22,092 nucleotides of DNA from an uncultured Candidatus Melainabacteria bacterium. GTDB taxonomy: Bacteria > Cyanobacteriota > Vampirovibrionia > Gastranaerophilales > Gastranaerophilaceae. The notes beneath the pieces were generated by a model. That model was given only the letters and a program-made list of their open reading frames with translations. It was not told where the DNA came from and searched no databases. Both the position numbers and the translations under genes were made by a program. Below are positions 20,309 to 22,092 of this stretch, piece after piece. The first letter of the stretch is position 1, and every line of letters starts with the position of its first letter. The DNA lies in assembly GCA_934754735.1 (NCBI GenBank), contig CAKVJE010000020.1, positions 1 through 22,092 of the forward strand, read 5' to 3'.

Positions 20309-21760
20309 CTATGATTTTTTCTTTGCCTTAGCTTTAGTTTTCGTATTCTTGTTTAATTCAACTTCGCCATTCGCAATATTTTTACCGATAACTTTTTCTA
20401 AAGTTGCGCGTGCGGTATTATATTCATACATAGTTTGATAATACGTCAATTGTGCGTTTTGGTACTGAACTTGTGCCTCTTTAAGCTCAACAGGATTACC
20501 AACACCAACTTTATATCTGCCATAAGAAAGTTCATAGTTTTCTTTTGCCTGTTTCATACCCAAAAACGCTACAGGAATTTTATTTTTCTTTTCTTTTAAA
20601 GAAAAATACGATTCTTGAACTTCGTAGTAAATATTGTTCTTAGTATTAATCGCATTAGCTTGTTCTTTTGAGTGTAAAGCTTTTGCTTCTTTAATTTCAT
20701 TTTTAATCAACATTCCGTTAATAGTCGGAAAATTCAAGTATCCGCCGAAATTATAACCATAGTTAGAAGCAGGAGTTCTACCACCGACTTGGAATTGTCC
20801 TTCAACACTCAATTGTGGAAAATACGATTTTTTAACCAATTTAACGTTTTGACGAGCTTCTTCTACCTTAACTTCCGCCAATTGAAATTCGGGACGCGAT
20901 TCTTGTGCAATTTTAATTGCAGATTCTAAAGTTACATCACAAGGTTCATATCTTAAACACTCATTAATTTTATATTTATTAAAATACGGTAAACCCATAG
21001 TATTATTTAATTTTGCCATAGCAATATCAACAGCATTTTCAGCCTGAATTAATGTCAATTTAGCGTTTGATAAATTAACTTCCGCTATTGTTACATCAAC
21101 TTTAGGTTTTGTACCGACAGTATAAAACGCTTTTGCTTGATCATAAAATGCAGAATATTTAGCAACCATATCTTCCGCAACCTTCTTTGCTTCAATCGCG
21201 TATTGAAGATTGTAATAAGACTTTTTAACTTCGCAAATCACGTCATTTACTGTGCCTGTCAAAGTTATTTTGTAGCCTTGATTATCTAATTTTCTGATTG
21301 TAACTTGGTTTTGTGTTACACCAAAGTCATAAAGCATTTGAGAAGCGCTGATTTGCCCCAATACAAAGTAGTTGAACACCAAGTTCTGTCTGAATACATC
21401 TGATAATTGAAGTTGTCTGATTCTGGTATATCCTGTTTGCCAACCAAATTGAGGGAAATAAGACGCCCAAGCCTGCCTTATTCTATAATCAGATGCGAAC
21501 ACATCCTGCATAGCCGCTTGTATTCGAGGATTGTTACCTAAAGCAAACTTCAAACATTCTTCCAGCGAAATATCAATAGAGTTTTCTACTCCACCTTTTA
21601 TAACAGCGACCTCATCAGCTTTTGGTTCAACATCTTTGCTGTCAGGATATTCCTCTTGTTTGATTTTATTACCCAAATCGTCTTTATGCCAAAAAGCAGC
21701 ATAAGAAGGTACTTGAGCTAAAAATTGAACAATTAAAAACGTAGCTATTAATTTCCTCAT
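20309..21760 (-). CDS. TolC-family outer membrane efflux protein
   Basis: This 483-residue outer-membrane channel subunit exports substrates delivered by an inner-membrane pump. The N-terminus MRKLIATFLIVQFLAQVPSYA is a signal peptide. Two OEP repeats follow: the first begins near DISLEECLKFALGNNPRIQAAM, the second near DVTLESAIKIAQESRPEFQLAEV. Each has long heptad-like helices (YNLQYAIEAKKVAEDMVAKY, EARQNVKLVKKSYFPQLSVE), as expected for the trimeric helical barrel. It ends in a basic lysine-rich tail. Its ATG overlaps the stop of the RND gene as ATGA, so the pump and channel are co-translated. No lipobox is seen. Confidence 0.93.
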   Translation of the reverse strand: MRKLIATFLIVQFLAQVPSYAAFWHKDDLGNKIKQEEYPDSKDVEPKADEVAVIKGGVENSIDISLEECLKFALGNNPRIQAAMQDVFASDYRIRQAWASYFPQFGWQTGYTRIRQLQLSDVFRQNLVFNYFVLGQISASQMLYDFGVTQNQVTIRKLDNQGYKITLTGTVNDVICEVKKSYYNLQYAIEAKKVAEDMVAKYSAFYDQAKAFYTVGTKPKVDVTIAEVNLSNAKLTLIQAENAVDIAMAKLNNTMGLPYFNKYKINECLRYEPCDVTLESAIKIAQESRPEFQLAEVKVEEARQNVKLVKKSYFPQLSVEGQFQVGGRTPASNYGYNFGGYLNFPTINGMLIKNEIKEAKALHSKEQANAINTKNNIYYEVQESYFSLKEKKNKIPVAFLGMKQAKENYELSYGRYKVGVGNPVELKEAQVQYQNAQLTYYQTMYEYNTARATLEKVIGKNIANGEVELNKNTKTKAKAKKKS

Positions 21761-22092
21761 TTTGCTCTACCTTCCTTCTTTGCTTCTATATAAGCGGCTG
21801 ACTTTTCTTTCATTCTATTAATCATAACAAAAAATGCAGGAACTAAGATACTACCCAAGAAGGCAACTGCCATCATACCACCGAATACCGATACCCCAAT
21901 TGAGTGACGGCTGCCTGCACCTGCGCCTTTTGCAAACACAAGAGGCAATAAACCTAAGATGAACGCAATATTTGTCATCATAACGGCTCTGAAACGAAGT
22001 TTTGCGGCTTGCATTGCAGCTTCAATATAATTTAATCCATCCTTCTCCATCGCATCTTTTGCAAACTCTACAATCAAGATTGCTTGTTTTGT
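21757..22092 (-). CDS. RND (AcrB-type) efflux pump, C-terminal fragment
   Basis: The last 111 residues of an inner-membrane RND transporter of the hydrophobe/amphiphile efflux class; the gene continues past the right edge. The frame reads through to the edge beginning TKQAILIVEFAKD, the conserved start of a late transmembrane helix in AcrB-like pumps. FRAVMMTNIAFILGLLPLVF, GAGAGSRHSIGVSVFGGM and FLGSILVPAFFVMINRM follow. The proton-relay residues lie outside the window. With TolC directly downstream, a tripartite pump is likely; the periplasmic adaptor gene is presumably upstream. Confidence 0.93.
   Translation of the reverse strand, partial: TKQAILIVEFAKDAMEKDGLNYIEAAMQAAKLRFRAVMMTNIAFILGLLPLVFAKGAGAGSRHSIGVSVFGGMMAVAFLGSILVPAFFVMINRMKEKSAAYIEAKKEGRAK

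Overview
The window is AT-rich DNA with short intergenic gaps, coding mostly on the minus strand; only miaA and an aldolase-like gene are on the plus strand. A double-membrane envelope is indicated by an RND pump with a TolC partner, an MlaE permease and FtsEX. Several 'unknown' proteins look like families I associate from memory with non-photosynthetic gut relatives of cyanobacteria (Candidatus Gastranaerophilales / Melainabacteria / Vampirovibrionia). That assignment is an inference from gene content and composition, not a measured placement.

Layout. 1-925: the start of rplF and all of rpsH, transcribed leftwards from their own extended -10 promoter behind a leader of about 220 nt, with a repeat-filled gap between the two genes. 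1068-3110: a stand-alone Cas4/RecB-like Fe-S nuclease, and a 455-aa protein with a possible papain-type catalytic arrangement. 3228-8288: a compact operon running from 8288 down to 3228, in the order transketolase C-subunit, ftsE, ftsX, HDOD protein, pseudo-receiver/degenerate-GGDEF protein, isochorismatase-like hydrolase. It starts at an extended -10 promoter and ends at a strong terminator. 8367-9744: two tandem PlsC-type acyltransferases. 9795-11513: a two-gene unit of a winged-helix protein and a diverged DUF262 protein. 11730-13037: a secreted-filament-like protein with its own promoter and terminator. 13178-14176: an HD-GYP phosphodiesterase. 14247-16580: a TPR/NHL protein, a MacB/LolD-type ATPase and an MlaE-type permease. 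16626-17474: miaA, divergent from the TPR/NHL gene. 17471-18903: a HEAT-repeat protein and a small hydrophobic protein. 19008-19850: a DRE-TIM aldolase-like gene that ends just before a 458-nt repeat island. 20309-22092: tolC and the 3' end of an RND pump gene.

Themes. (1) Extended -10 promoters (TGnTATAAT-like, mostly without a good -35) recur ahead of at least seven genes. At three of them the spacing to the start codon predicts leaderless mRNAs (HD-GYP, TPR/NHL, miaA). (2) Cyclic-dinucleotide-type signalling domains (HD-GYP, HDOD, degenerate GGDEF) are frequent, and two of them sit in the ftsEX operon. (3) Small palindromic repeats fill two intergenic gaps, one inside a ribosomal-protein operon and one beside an apparently truncated gene. 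I see no CRISPR array, tRNA, rRNA, transposase or prophage gene. No single region stands out as a clear new multi-gene system. The best candidates are the winged-helix/DUF262 pair, the papain-like protein and the axial-type protein.
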